A DNA stretch of 64,000 bases from Vespa crabro (taxonomy: Eukaryota; Arthropoda; Insecta; Hymenoptera; Vespidae). Both the position numbers and the translations under genes were made by a program. Location: NCBI RefSeq assembly GCF_910589235.1, contig NW_025813596.1, positions 62,001-126,000 on the forward strand, read 5' to 3'. This document shows positions 38,189 through 51,828 of the stretch, piece after piece. The first letter of the stretch is position 1. Each line of letters starts with the position of its first letter. The notes beneath the pieces were generated by a model. That model was not told the DNA's origin. It saw nothing but the letters and a program-made list of their open reading frames with translations, and did not search any database.

Positions 38189-41100
38189 AACATTTTTCTA
38201 ACTGTGGCACAAGTATTATTAAAGATTTCACGATTTTATCTTCGCATATACCGAAATTCGCGTATGTCGATTACGTTTTTCGACAATTATCATATGAAAA
38301 CGCGTATTTAAACATAGTAAAAACGGTATATTCTTGTTATATTCTTTATTCTGCATCGATAGAATATAAAATCATTGAAATTGAACGAGATTTCAAGTTT
38401 TCGTTTTTCGACGATACGCGTATATGAGCGAAAAATCGTATATACGATATGAAAGAATGTTAAAAACTTTGATTCCAATATAAAATAGATGTTTGATCTT
38501 ATGAAATGCAATGTTCTGAATCGATTGGTAACATTTTTCTAACTGTGGCACAAGTATTATTAAACATTTCACGATTTTATCTTCGCATATACCGAAATTC
38601 GCGTATGTCGATTACGTTTTTCGACAATTATCATATGAAAACGCGTATTTAAACATAGTAAAAACGTTATATTCTTGTTATATTCTTTATTCTGCATCGA
38701 TAGAATATAAAATCATTGAAATTGAACGAGATTTCAAGTTTTCGTTTTTCGACGATACGCGTATATGAGCGAAAAATCGTATATACGATATGAAAGAATG
38801 TTAAAAACTTTGATTCCAATATAAAATAGATGTTTGATCTTATGAAATGCAATGTTCTGAATCGATTGGTAACATTTTTCTAACTGTGGCACAAGTATTA
38901 TTAAAGATTTCACGATTTTATCTTCGCATATACCGAAATTCGCGTATGTCGATTACGTTTTTCGACAATTATCATATGAAAACGCGTATTTAAACATAGT
39001 AAAAACGTTATATTCTTGTTATATTCTTTATTCTGCATCGATAGAATATAAAATCATTGAAATTGAACGAGATTTCAAGTTTTCGTTTTTCGACGATACG
39101 CGTATATGAGCGAAAAATCGTATATACGATATGAAAGAATGTTAAAAACTTTGATTCCAATATAAAATAGATGTTTGATCTTATGAAATGCAATGTTCTG
39201 AATCGATTGGTAACATTTTTCTAACTGTGGCACAAGTATTATTAAAGATTTCACGATTTTATCTTCGCATATACCGAAATTCGCGTATGTCGATTACGTT
39301 TTTCGACAATTATCATATGAAAACGCGTATTTAAACATAGTAAAAACGTTATATTCTTGTTATATTCTTTATTCTGCATCGATAGAATATAAAATCATTG
39401 AAATTGAACGAGATTTCAAGTTTTCGTTTTTCGACGATACGCGTATATGAGCGAAAAATCGTATATACGATATGAAAGAATGTTAAAAACTTTGATTCCA
39501 ATATAAAATAGATGTTTGATCTTATGAAATGCAATGATCTGAATCGATTGGTAACATTTTTCTAACTGTGGCACAAGTATTATTAAAGATTTCACGATTT
39601 TATCTTCGCATATACCGAAATTCGCGTATGTCGATTACGTTTTTCGACAATTATCATATGAAAACGCGTATTTAAACATAGTAAAAACGTTATATTCTTG
39701 TTATATTCTTTATTCTGCATCGATAGAATATAAAATCATTGAAATTGAACGAGATTTCAAGTTTTCGTTTTTCGACGATACGCGTATATGAGCGAAAAAT
39801 CGTATATACGATATGAAAGAATGTTAAAAACTTTGATTCCAATATAAAATAGATGTTTGATCTTATGAAATGCAATGTTCTGAATCGATTGGTAACATTT
39901 TTCTAACTGTGGCACAAGTATTATTAAAGATTTCACGATTTTATCTTCGCATATACCGAAATTCGCGTATGTCGATTACGTTTTTCGACAATTATCATAT
40001 GAAAACGCGTATTTAAACATAGTAAAAACGGTATATTCTTGTTATATTCTTTATTCTGCATCGATAGAATATAAAATCATTGAAATTGAACGAGATTTCA
40101 AGTTTTCGTTTTTCGACGATACGCGTATATGAGCGAAAAATCGTATATACGATATGAAAGAATGTTAAAAACTTTGATTCCAATATAAAATAGATGTTTG
40201 ATCTTATGAAATGCAATGTTCTGAATCGATTGGTAACATTTTTCTAACTGTGGCACAAGTAATATTAAAGATTTCACGATTTTATCTTCGCATATACCGA
40301 AATTCGCGTATGTCGATTACGTTTTTCGACAATTATCATATGAAAACGCGTATTTGAACATAGTAAAAACGTTATATTCTTGTTATATTCTTTATTCTGC
40401 ATCGATAGAATATAAAATCATTGAAATTGAACGAGATTTCAAGTTTTCGTTTTTCGACGATACGCGTATATGAGCGAAAAATCGTATATACGATATGAAA
40501 GAATGTTAAAAACTTTGATTCCAATATAAAATAGATGTTTGATCTTATGAAATGCAATGTTCTGAATCGATTGGTAACATTTTTCTAACTGTGGCACAAG
40601 TATTATTAAAGATTTCACGATTTTATCTTCGCATATACCGAAATTCGCGTATGTCGATTACGTTTTTCGACAATTATCATATGAAAACGCGTATTTAAAC
40701 ATAGTAAAAACGTTATATTCTTGTTATATTCTTTATTCTGCATCGATAGAATATAAAATCATTGAAATTGAACGAGATTTCAAGTTTTCGTTTTTCGACG
40801 ATACGCGTATATGAACGAAAAATCGTATATACGATATGAAAGAATGTTAAAAACTTTGATTCCAATATAAAATAGATGTTTGATCTTATGAAATGCAATG
40901 TTCTGAATCGATTGGTAACATTTTTCTAACTGTGGCACAAGTATTATTAAAGATTTCACGATTTTATCTTCGCATATACCGAAATTCGCGTATGTCGATT
41001 ACGTTTTTCGACAATTATCATATGAAAACGCGTATTTGAACATAGTAAAAACGTTATATTCTTGTTATATTCTTTATTCTGCATCGATAGAATATAAAAT

Positions 41101-41257
41101 CATTGAAATTGAACGAGATTTCAAGTTTTCGTTTTTCGACGATACGCGTATATGAGCGAAAAATCGTATATACGATATGAAAGAATGTTAAAAACTTTGA
41201 TTCCAATATAAAATAGATGTTTGATCTTATGAAATGCAATGTTCTGAATCGATTGGT
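37848..41257. repeat. Ten-unit block, right copy of the long-range duplication (units 111-120)
   Basis: Marker order 86A, 138G, 36C, none, 326A, none, 138G, 28A+122G, none, 122G matches units 34-43 at 11595-15006, except for the missing 36C in the ninth unit. This copy has few private changes (261T in unit 111, a G to A near 240 in unit 119), so it may be closer to the ancestral form. Confidence 0.85.
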
Positions 41258-42962
41258 AACATTTTTCTAACTGTGGCACAAGTATTATTAAAGATTTCAC
41301 GATTTTATCTTCGCATATACCGAAATTCGCGTATGTCGATTAAGTTTTTCGACAATTATCATATGAAAACGCGTATTTAAACATAGTAAAAACGTTATAT
41401 TCTTGTTATATTCTTTATTCTGCATCGATAGAATATAAAATCATTGAAATTGAACGAGATTTCAAGTTTTCGTTTTTCGACGATACGCGTATATGAGCGA
41501 AAAATCGTATATACGATATGAAAGAATGTTAAAAACTTTGATTCCAATATAAAATAGATGTTTGATCTTATGAAATGCAATGTTCTGAATCGATTGGTAA
41601 CATTTTTCTAACTGTGGCACAAGTATTATTAAAGATTTCACGATTTTATCTTCGCATATACCGAAATTCGCGTATGTCGATTACGTTTTTCGACAATTAT
41701 CATATGAAAACGCGTATTTAAACATAGTAAAAACGTTATATTCTTGTTATATTCTTTATTCTGCATCGATAGAATATAAAATCATTGAAATTGAACGAGA
41801 TTTCAAGTTTTCGTTTTTCGACGATACGCGTATATGAGCGAAAAATCGTATATACGATATGAAAGAATGTTAAAAACTTTGATTCCAATATAAAATAGAT
41901 GTTTGATCTTATGAAATGCAATGATCTGAATCGATTGGTAACATTTTTCTAACTGTGGCACAAGTATTATTAAAGATTTCACGATTTTATCTTCGCATAT
42001 ACCGAAATTCGCGTATGTCGATTACGTTTTTCGACAATTATCATATGAAAACGCGTATTTAAACATAGTAAAAACGTTATATTCTTGTTATATTCTTTAT
42101 TCTGCATCGATAGAATATAAAATCATTGAAATTGAACGAGATTTCAAGTTTTCGTTTTTCGACGATACGCGTATATGAGCGAAAAATCGTATATACGATA
42201 TGAAAGAATGTTAAAAACTTTGATTCCAATATAAAATAGATGTTTGATCTTATGAAATGCAATGTTCTGAATCGATTGGTAACATTTTTCTAACTGTGGC
42301 ACAAGTATTATTAAAGATTTCACGATTTTATCTTCGCATATACCGAAATTCGCGTATGTCGATTACGTTTTTCGACAATTATCATATGAAAACGCGTATT
42401 TAAACATAGTAAAAACGGTATATTCTTGTTATATTCTTTATTCTGCATCGATAGAATATAAAATCATTGAAATTGAACGAGATTTCAAGTTTTCGTTTTT
42501 CGACGATACGCGTATATGAGCGAAAAATCGTATATACGATATGAAAGAATGTTAAAAACTTTGATTCCAATATAAAATAGATGTTTGATCTTATGAAATG
42601 CAATGTTCTGAATCGATTGGTAACATTTTTCTAACTGTGGCACAAGTAATATTAAAGATTTCACGATTTTATCTTCGCATATACCGAAATTCGCGTATGT
42701 CGATTACGTTTTTCGACAATTATCATATGAAAACGCGTATTTAAACATAGTAAAAACGTTATATTCTTGTTATATTCTTTATTCTGCATCGATAGAATAT
42801 AAAATCAATGAGATTGAACGAGATTTCAAGTTTTCGTTTTTCGACGATACGCGTATATGAGCGAAAAATCGTATATACGATATGAAAGAATGTTAAAAAC
42901 TTTGATTCCAATATAAAATAGATGTTTGATCTTATGAAATGCAATGTTCTGAATCGATTGGT
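39212..42962. repeat. Seven-unit period (2387 bp), units 115-125
   Basis: Units 115-118 read 326A / none / 138G / 28A+122G, and units 122-125 read 326A / none / 138G / 28A. The offset is seven units. Unit 125 lacks 122G and has two private changes at about 187 and 191. Units 119-121 between them carry a private change, 122G and 86A respectively. Confidence 0.8.
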
Positions 42963-45900
42963 AACATTTTTCTAACTGTGGCACAAGTATTATTAAAGAT
43001 TTCACGATTTTATCTTCGCATATACCGAAATTCGCGTATGTCGATTACGTTTTTCGACAATTATCATATGAAAACGCGTATTTAAACATAGTAAAAACGT
43101 TATATTCTTGTTATATTCTTTATTCTGCATCGATAGAATATAAAATCATTGAAATTGAACGAGATTTCAAGTTTTCGTTTTTCGACGATACGCGTATATG
43201 AGCGAAAAATCGTATATACGATATGAAAGAATGTTAAAAACTTTGATTCCAATATAAAATAGATGTTTGATCTTATGAAATGCAATGTTCTGAATCGATT
43301 GGTAACATTTTTCTAACTGTGGCACAAGTATTATTAAAGATTTCACGATTTTATCTTCGCATATACCGAAATTCGCGTATGTCGATTACGTTTTTCGACA
43401 ATTATCATATGAAAACGCGTATTTAAACATAGTAAAAACGTTATATTCTTGTTATATTCTTTATTCTGCATCGATAGAATATAAAATCATTGAAATTGAA
43501 CGAGATTTCAAGTTTTCGTTTTTCGACGATACGCGTATATGAGCGAAAAATCGTATATACGATATGAAAGAATGTTAAAAACTTTGATTCCAATATAAAA
43601 TAGATGTTTGATCTTATGAAATGCAATGTTCTGAATCGATTGGTAACATTTTTCTAACTGTGGCACAAGTATTATTAAAGATTTCACGATTTTATCTTCG
43701 CATATACCGAAATTCGCGTATGTCGATTACGTTTTTCGACAATTATCATATGAAAACGCGTATTTAAACATAGTAAAAACGTTATATTCTTGTTATATTC
43801 TTTATTCTGCATCGATAGAATATAAAATCATTGAAATTGAACGAGATTTCAAGTTTTCGTTTTTCGACGATACGCGTATATGAGCGAAAAATCGTATATA
43901 CGATATGAAAGAATGTTAAAAACTTTGATTCCAATATAAAATAGATGTTTGATCTTATGAAATGCAATGTTCTGAATCGATTGGTAACATTTTTCTAACT
44001 GTGGCACAAGTATTATTAAAGATTTCACGATTTTATCTTCGCATATACCGAAATTCGCGTATGTCGATTACGTTTTTCGACAATTATCATATGAAAACGC
44101 GTATTTAAACATAGTAAAAACGTTATATTCTTGTTATATTCTTTATTCTGCATCGATAGAATATAAAATCATTGAAATTGAACGAGATTTCAAGTTTTCG
44201 TTTTTCGACGATACGCGTATATGAGCGAAAAATCGTATATACGATATGAAAGAATGTTAAAAACTTTGATTCCAATATAAAATAGATGTTTGATCTTATG
44301 AAATGCAATGTTCTGAATCGATTGGTAACATTTTTCTAACTGTGGCACAAGTATTATTAAAGATTTCACGATTTTATCTTCGCATATACCGAAATTCGCG
44401 TATGTCGATTACGTTTTTCGACAATTATCATATGAAAACGCGTATTTAAACATAGTAAAAACGTTATATTCTTGTTATATTCTTTATTCTGCATCGATAG
44501 AATATAAAATCATTGAAATTGAACGAGATTTCAAGTTTTCGTTTTTCGACGATACGCGTATATGAGCGAAAAATCGTATATACGATATGAAAGAATGTTA
44601 AAAACTTTGATTCCAATATAAAATAGATGTTTGATCTTATGAAATGCAATGTTCTGAATCGATTGGTAACATTTTTCTAACTGTGGCACAAGTATTATTA
44701 AAGATTTCACGATTTTATCTTCGCATATACCGAAATTCGCGTATGTCGATTACGTTTTTCGACAATTATCATATGAAAACGCGTATTTAAACATAGTAAA
44801 AACGTTATATTCTTGTTATATTCTTTATTCTGCATCGATAGAATATAAAATCATTGAAATTGAACGAGATTTCAAGTTTTCGTTTTTCGACGATACGCGT
44901 ATATGAGCGAAAAATCGTATATACGATATGAAAGAATGTTAAAAACTTTGATTCCAATATAAAATAGATGTTTGATCTTATGAAATGCAATGTTCTGAAT
45001 CGATTGGTAACATTTTTCTAACTGTGGCACAAGTATTATTAAAGATTTCACGATTTTATCTTCGCATATACCGAAATTCGCGTATGTCGATTACGTTTTT
45101 CGACAATTATCATATGAAAACGCGTATTTAAACATAGTAAAAACGTTATATTCTTGTTATATTCTTTATTCTGCATCGATAGAATATAAAATCATTGAAA
45201 TTGAACGAGATTTCAAGTTTTCGTTTTTCGACGATACGCGTATATGAGCGAAAAATCGTATATACGATATGAAAGAATGTTAAAAACTTTGATTCCAATA
45301 TAAAATAGATGTTTGATCTTATGAAATGCAATGTTCTGAATCGATTGGTAACATTTTTCTAACTGTGGCACAAGTATTATTAAAGATTTCACGATTTTAT
45401 CTTCGCATATACCGAAATTCGCGTATGTCGATTACGTTTTTCGACAATTATCATATGAAAACGCGTATTTAAACATAGTAAAAACGTTATATTCTTGTTA
45501 TATTCTTTATTCTGCATCGATAGAATATAAAATCATTGAAATTGAACGAGATTTCAAGTTTTCGTTTTTCGACGATACGCGTATATGAGCGAAAAATCGT
45601 ATATACGATATGAAAGAATGTTAAAAACTTTGATTCCAATATAAAATAGATGTTTGATCTTATGAAATGCAATGTTCTGAATCGATTGGTAACATTTTTC
45701 TAACTGTGGCACAAGTATTATTAAAGATTTCACGATTTTATCTTCGCATATACCGAAATTCGCGTATGTCGATTACGTTTTTCGACAATTATCATATGAA
45801 AACGCTTATTTGAACATAGTAAAAACGTTATATTCTTGTTATATTCTTTATTCTGCATCGATAGAATATAAAATCATTGAAATTGAACGAGATTTCAAGT

Positions 45901-48900
45901 TTTCGTTTTTCGACGATACGCGTATATGAGCGAAAAATCGTATATACGATATGAAAGAATGTTAAAAACTTTGATTCCAATATAAAATAGATGTTTGATC
46001 TTATGAAATGCAATGTTCTGAATCGATTGGTAACATTTTTCTAACTGTGGCACAAGTATTATTAAAGATTTCACGATTTTATCTTCGCATATACCGAAAT
46101 TCGCGTATGTCGATTACGTTTTTCGACAATTATCATATGAAAACGCGTATTTAAACATAGTAAAAACGTTATATTCTTGTTATATTCTTTATTCTGCATC
46201 GATAGAATATAAAATCATTGAAATTGAACGAGATTTCAAGTTTTCGTTTTTCGACGATACGCGTATATGAGCGAAAAATCGTATATACGATATGAAAGAA
46301 TGTTAAAAACTTTGATTCCAATATAAAATAGATGTTTGATCTTATGAAATGCAATGTTCTGAATCGATTGGTAACATTTTTCTAACTGTGGCACAAGTAT
46401 TATTAAAGATTTCACGATTTTATCTTCGCATATACCGAAATTCGCGTATGTCGATTACGTTTTTCGACAATTATCATATGAAAACGCGTATTTAAACATA
46501 GTAAAAACGTTATATTCTTGTTATATTCTTTATTCTGCATCGATAGAATATAAAATCATTGAAATTGAACGAGATTTCAAGTTTTCGTTTTTCGACGATA
46601 CGCGTATATGAGCGAAAAATCGTATATACGATATGAAAGAATGTTAAAAACTTTGATTCCAATATAAAATAGATGTTTGATCTTATGAAATGCAATGTTC
46701 TGAATCGATTGGTAACATTTTTCTAACTGTGGCACAAGTATTATTAAAGATTTCACGATTTTATCTTCGCATATACCGAAATTCGCGTATGTCGATTACG
46801 TTTTTCGACAATTATCATATGAAAACGCGTATTTAAACATAGTAAAAACGTTATATTCTTGTTATATTCTTTATTCTGCATCGATAGAATATAAAATCAT
46901 TGAAATTGAACGAGATTTCAAGTTTTCGTTTTTCGACGATACGCGTATATGAGCGAAAAATCGTATATACGATATGAAAGAATGTTAAAAACTTTGATTC
47001 CAATATAAAATAGATGTTTGATCTTATGAAATGCAATGTTCTGAATCGATTGGTAACATTTTTCTAACTGTGGCACAAGTATTATTAAAGATTTCACGAT
47101 TTTATCTTCGCATATACCGAAATTCGCGTATGTCGATTACGTTTTTCGACAATTATCATATGAAAACGCGTATTTAAACATAGTAAAAACGTTATATTCT
47201 TGTTATATTCTTTATTCTGCATCGATAGAATATAAAATCATTGAAATTGAACGAGATTTCAAGTTTTCGTTTTTCGACGATACGCGTATATGAGCGAAAA
47301 ATCGTATATACGATATGAAAGAATGTTAAAAACTTTGATTCCAATATAAAATAGATGTTTGATCTTATGAAATGCAATGTTCTGAATCGATTGGTAACAT
47401 TTTTCTAACTGTGGCACAAGTATTATTAAAGATTTCACGATTTTATCTTCGCATATACCGAAATTCGCGTATGTCGATTACGTTTTTCGACAATTATCAT
47501 ATGAAAACGCGTATTTAAACATAGTAAAAACGTTATATTCTTGTTATATTCTTTATTCTGCATCGATAGAATATAAAATCATTGAAATTGAACGAGATTT
47601 CAAGTTTTCGTTTTTCGACGATACGCGTATATGAGCGAAAAATCGTATATACGATATGAAAGAATGTTAAAAACTTTGATTCCAATATAAAATAGATGTT
47701 TGATCTTATGAAATGCAATGTTCTGAATCGATTGGTAACATTTTTCTAACTGTGGCACAAGTATTATTAAAGATTTCACGATTTTATCTTCGCATATACC
47801 GAAATTCGCGTATGTCGATTACGTTTTTCGACAATTATCATATGAAAACGCGTATTTAAACATAGTAAAAACGTTATATTCTTGTTATATTCTTTATTCT
47901 GCATCGATAGAATATAAAATCATTGAAATTGAACGAGATTTCAAGTTTTCGTTTTTCGACGATACGCGTATATGAGCGAAAAATCGTATATACGATATGA
48001 AAGAATGTTAAAAACTTTGATTCCAATATAAAATAGATGTTTGATCTTATGAAATGCAATGTTCTGAATCGATTGGTAACATTTTTCTAACTGTGGCACA
48101 AGTATTATTAAAGATTTCACGATTTTATCTTCGCATATACCGAAATTCGCGTATGTCGATTACGTTTTTCGACAATTATCATATGAAAACGCGTATTTAA
48201 ACATAGTAAAAACGTTATATTCTTGTTATATTCTTTATTCTGCATCGATAGAATATAAAATCATTGAAATTGAACGAGATTTCAAGTTTTCGTTTTTCGA
48301 CGATACGCGTATATGAGCGAAAAATCGTATATACGATATGAAAGAATGTTAAAAACTTTGATTCCAATATAAAATAGATGTTTGATCTTATGAAATGCAA
48401 TGTTCTGAATCGATTGGTAACATTTTTCTAACTGTGGCACAAGTATTATTAAAGATTTCACGATTTTATCTTCGCATATACCGAAATTCGCGTATGTCGA
48501 TTACGTTTTTCGACAATTATCATATGAAAACGCGTATTTAAACATAGTAAAAACGTTATATTCTTGTTATATTCTTTATTCTGCATCGATAGAATATAAA
48601 ATCATTGAAATTGAACGAGATTTCAAGTTTTCGTTTTTCGACGATACGCGTATATGAGCGAAAAATCGTATATACGATATGAAAGAATGTTAAAAACTTT
48701 GATTCCAATATAAAATAGATGTTTGATCTTATGAAATGCAATGTTCTGAATCGATTGGTAACATTTTTCTAACTGTGGCACAAGTATTATTAAAGATTTC
48801 ACGATTTTATCTTCGCATATACCGAAATTCGCGTATGTCGATTACGTTTTTCGACAATTATCATATGAAAACGCGTATTTAAACATAGTAAAAACGTTAT

Positions 48901-51828
48901 ATTCTTGTTATATTCTTTATTCTGCATCGATAGAATATAAAATCATTGAAATTGAACGAGATTTCAAGTTTTCGTTTTTCGACGATACGCGTATATGAGC
49001 GAAAAATCGTATATACGATATGAAAGAATGTTAAAAACTTTGATTCCAATATAAAATAGATGTTTGATCTTATGAAATGCAATGTTCTGAATCGATTGGT
49101 AACATTTTTCTAACTGTGGCACAAGTATTATTAAAGATTTCACGATTTTATCTTCGCATATACCGAAATTCGCGTATGTCGATTACGTTTTTCGACAATT
49201 ATCATATGAAAACGCGTATTTAAACATAGTAAAAACGTTATATTCTTGTTATATTCTTTATTCTGCATCGATAGAATATAAAATCATTGAAATTGAACGA
49301 GATTTCAAGTTTTCGTTTTTCGACGATACGCGTATATGAGCGAAAAATCGTATATACGATATGAAAGAATGTTAAAAACTTTGATTCCAATATAAAATAG
49401 ATGTTTGATCTTATGAAATGCAATGTTCTGAATCGATTGGTAACATTTTTCTAACTGTGGCACAAGTATTATTAAAGATTTCACGATTTTATCTTCGCAT
49501 ATACCGAAATTCGCGTATGTCGATTACGTTTTTCGACAATTATCATATGAAAACGCGTATTTAAACATAGTAAAAACGTTATATTCTTGTTATATTCTTT
49601 ATTCTGCATCGATAGAATATAAAATCATTGAAATTGAACGAGATTTCAAGTTTTCGTTTTTCGACGATACGCGTATATGAGCGAAAAATCGTATATACGA
49701 TATGAAAGAATGTTAAAAACTTTGATTCCAATATAAAATAGATGTTTGATCTTATGAAATGCAATGTTCTGAATCGATTGGTAACATTTTTCTAACTGTG
49801 GCACAAGTATTATTAAAGATTTCACGATTTTATCTTCGCATATACCGAAATTCGCGTATGTCGATTACGTTTTTCGACAATTATCATATGAAAACGCGTA
49901 TTTAAACATAGTAAAAACGTTATATTCTTGTTATATTCTTTATTCTGCATCGATAGAATATAAAATCATTGAAATTGAACGAGATTTCAAGTTTTCGTTT
50001 TTCGACGATACGCGTATATGAGCGAAAAATCGTATATACGATATGAAAGAATGTTAAAAACTTTGATTCCAATATAAAATAGATGTTTGATCTTATGAAA
50101 TGCAATGTTCTGAATCGATTGGTAACATTTTTCTAACTGTGGCACAAGTATTATTAAAGATTTCACGATTTTATCTTCGCATATACCGAAATTCGCGTAT
50201 GTCGATTACGTTTTTCGACAATTATCATATGAAAACGCGTATTTAAACATAGTAAAAACGTTATATTCTTGTTATATTCTTTATTCTGCATCGATAGAAT
50301 ATAAAATCATTGAAATTGAACGAGATTTCAAGTTTTCGTTTTTCGACGATACGCGTATATGAGCGAAAAATCGTATATACGATATGAAAGAATGTTAAAA
50401 ACTTTGATTCCAATATAAAATAGATGTTTGATCTTATGAAATGCAATGTTCTGAATCGATTGGTAACATTTTTCTAACTGTGGCACAAGTATTATTAAAG
50501 ATTTCACGATTTTATCTTCGCATATACCGAAATTCGCGTATGTCGATTACGTTTTTCGACAATTATCATATGAAAACGCGTATTTGAACATAGTAAAAAC
50601 GTTATATTCTTGTTATATTCTTTATTCTGCATCGATAGAATATAAAATCATTGAAATTGAACGAGATTTCAAGTTTTCGTTTTTCGACGATACGCGTATA
50701 TGAGCGAAAAATCGTATATACGATATGAAAGAATGTTAAAAACTTTGATTCCAATATAAAATAGATGTTTGATCTTATGAAATGCAATGTTCTGAATCGA
50801 TTGGTAACATTTTTCTAACTGTGGCACAAGTATTATTAAAGATTTCACGATTTTATCTTCGCATATACCGAAATTCGCGTATGTCGATTACGTTTTTCGA
50901 CAATTATCATATGAAAACGCGTATTTAAACATAGTAAAAACGTTATATTCTTGTTATATTCTTTATTCTGCATCGATAGAATATAAAATCATTGAAATTG
51001 AACGAGATTTCAAGTTTTCGTTTTTCGACGATACGCGTATATGAGCGAAAAATCGTATATACGATATGAAAGAATGTTAAAAACTTTGATTCCAATATAA
51101 AATAGATGTTTGATCTTATGAAATGCAATGTTCTGAATCGATTGGTAACATTTTTCTAACTGTGGCACAAGTATTATTAAAGATTTCACGATTTTATCTT
51201 CGCATATACCGAAATTCGCGTATGTCGATTACGTTTTTCGACAATTATCATATGAAAACGCGTATTTAAACATAGTAAAAACGTTATATTCTTGTTATAT
51301 TCTTTATTCTGCATCGATAGAATATAAAATCATTGAAATTGAACGAGATTTCAAGTTTTCGTTTTTCGACGATACGCGTATATGAGCGAAAAATCGTATA
51401 TACGATATGAAAGAATGTTAAAAACTTTGATTCCAATATAAAATAGATGTTTGATCTTATGAAATGCAATGTTCTGAATCGATTGGTAACATTTTTCTAA
51501 CTGTGGCACAAGTATTATTAAAGATTTCACGATTTTATCTTCGCATATACCGAAATTCGCGTATGTCGATTACGTTTTTCGACAATTATCATATGAAAAC
51601 GCGTATTTAAACATAGTAAAAACGTTATATTCTTGTTATATTCTTTATTCTGCATCGATAGAATATAAAATCATTGAAATTGAACGAGATTTCAAGTTTT
51701 CGTTTTTCGACGATACGCGTATATGAGCGAAAAATCGTATATACGATATGAAAGAATGTTAAAAACTTTGATTCCAATATAAAATAGATGTTTGATCTTA
51801 TGAAATGCAATGTTCTGAATCGATTGGT
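42963..51828. repeat. Nearly invariant core of the array (units 126-151)
   Basis: Twenty-six successive units of exactly 341 bp. Reading by eye I found differences in only two: unit 134 (45691-46031) with 116T+122G and unit 148 (50465-50805) with 122G. All others look identical to consensus. This is about 8.9 kb with three substitutions, much less variation than either flank, pointing to recent amplification or homogenisation. Inflation by misassembly of identical units cannot be excluded from sequence alone. Confidence 0.85.
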
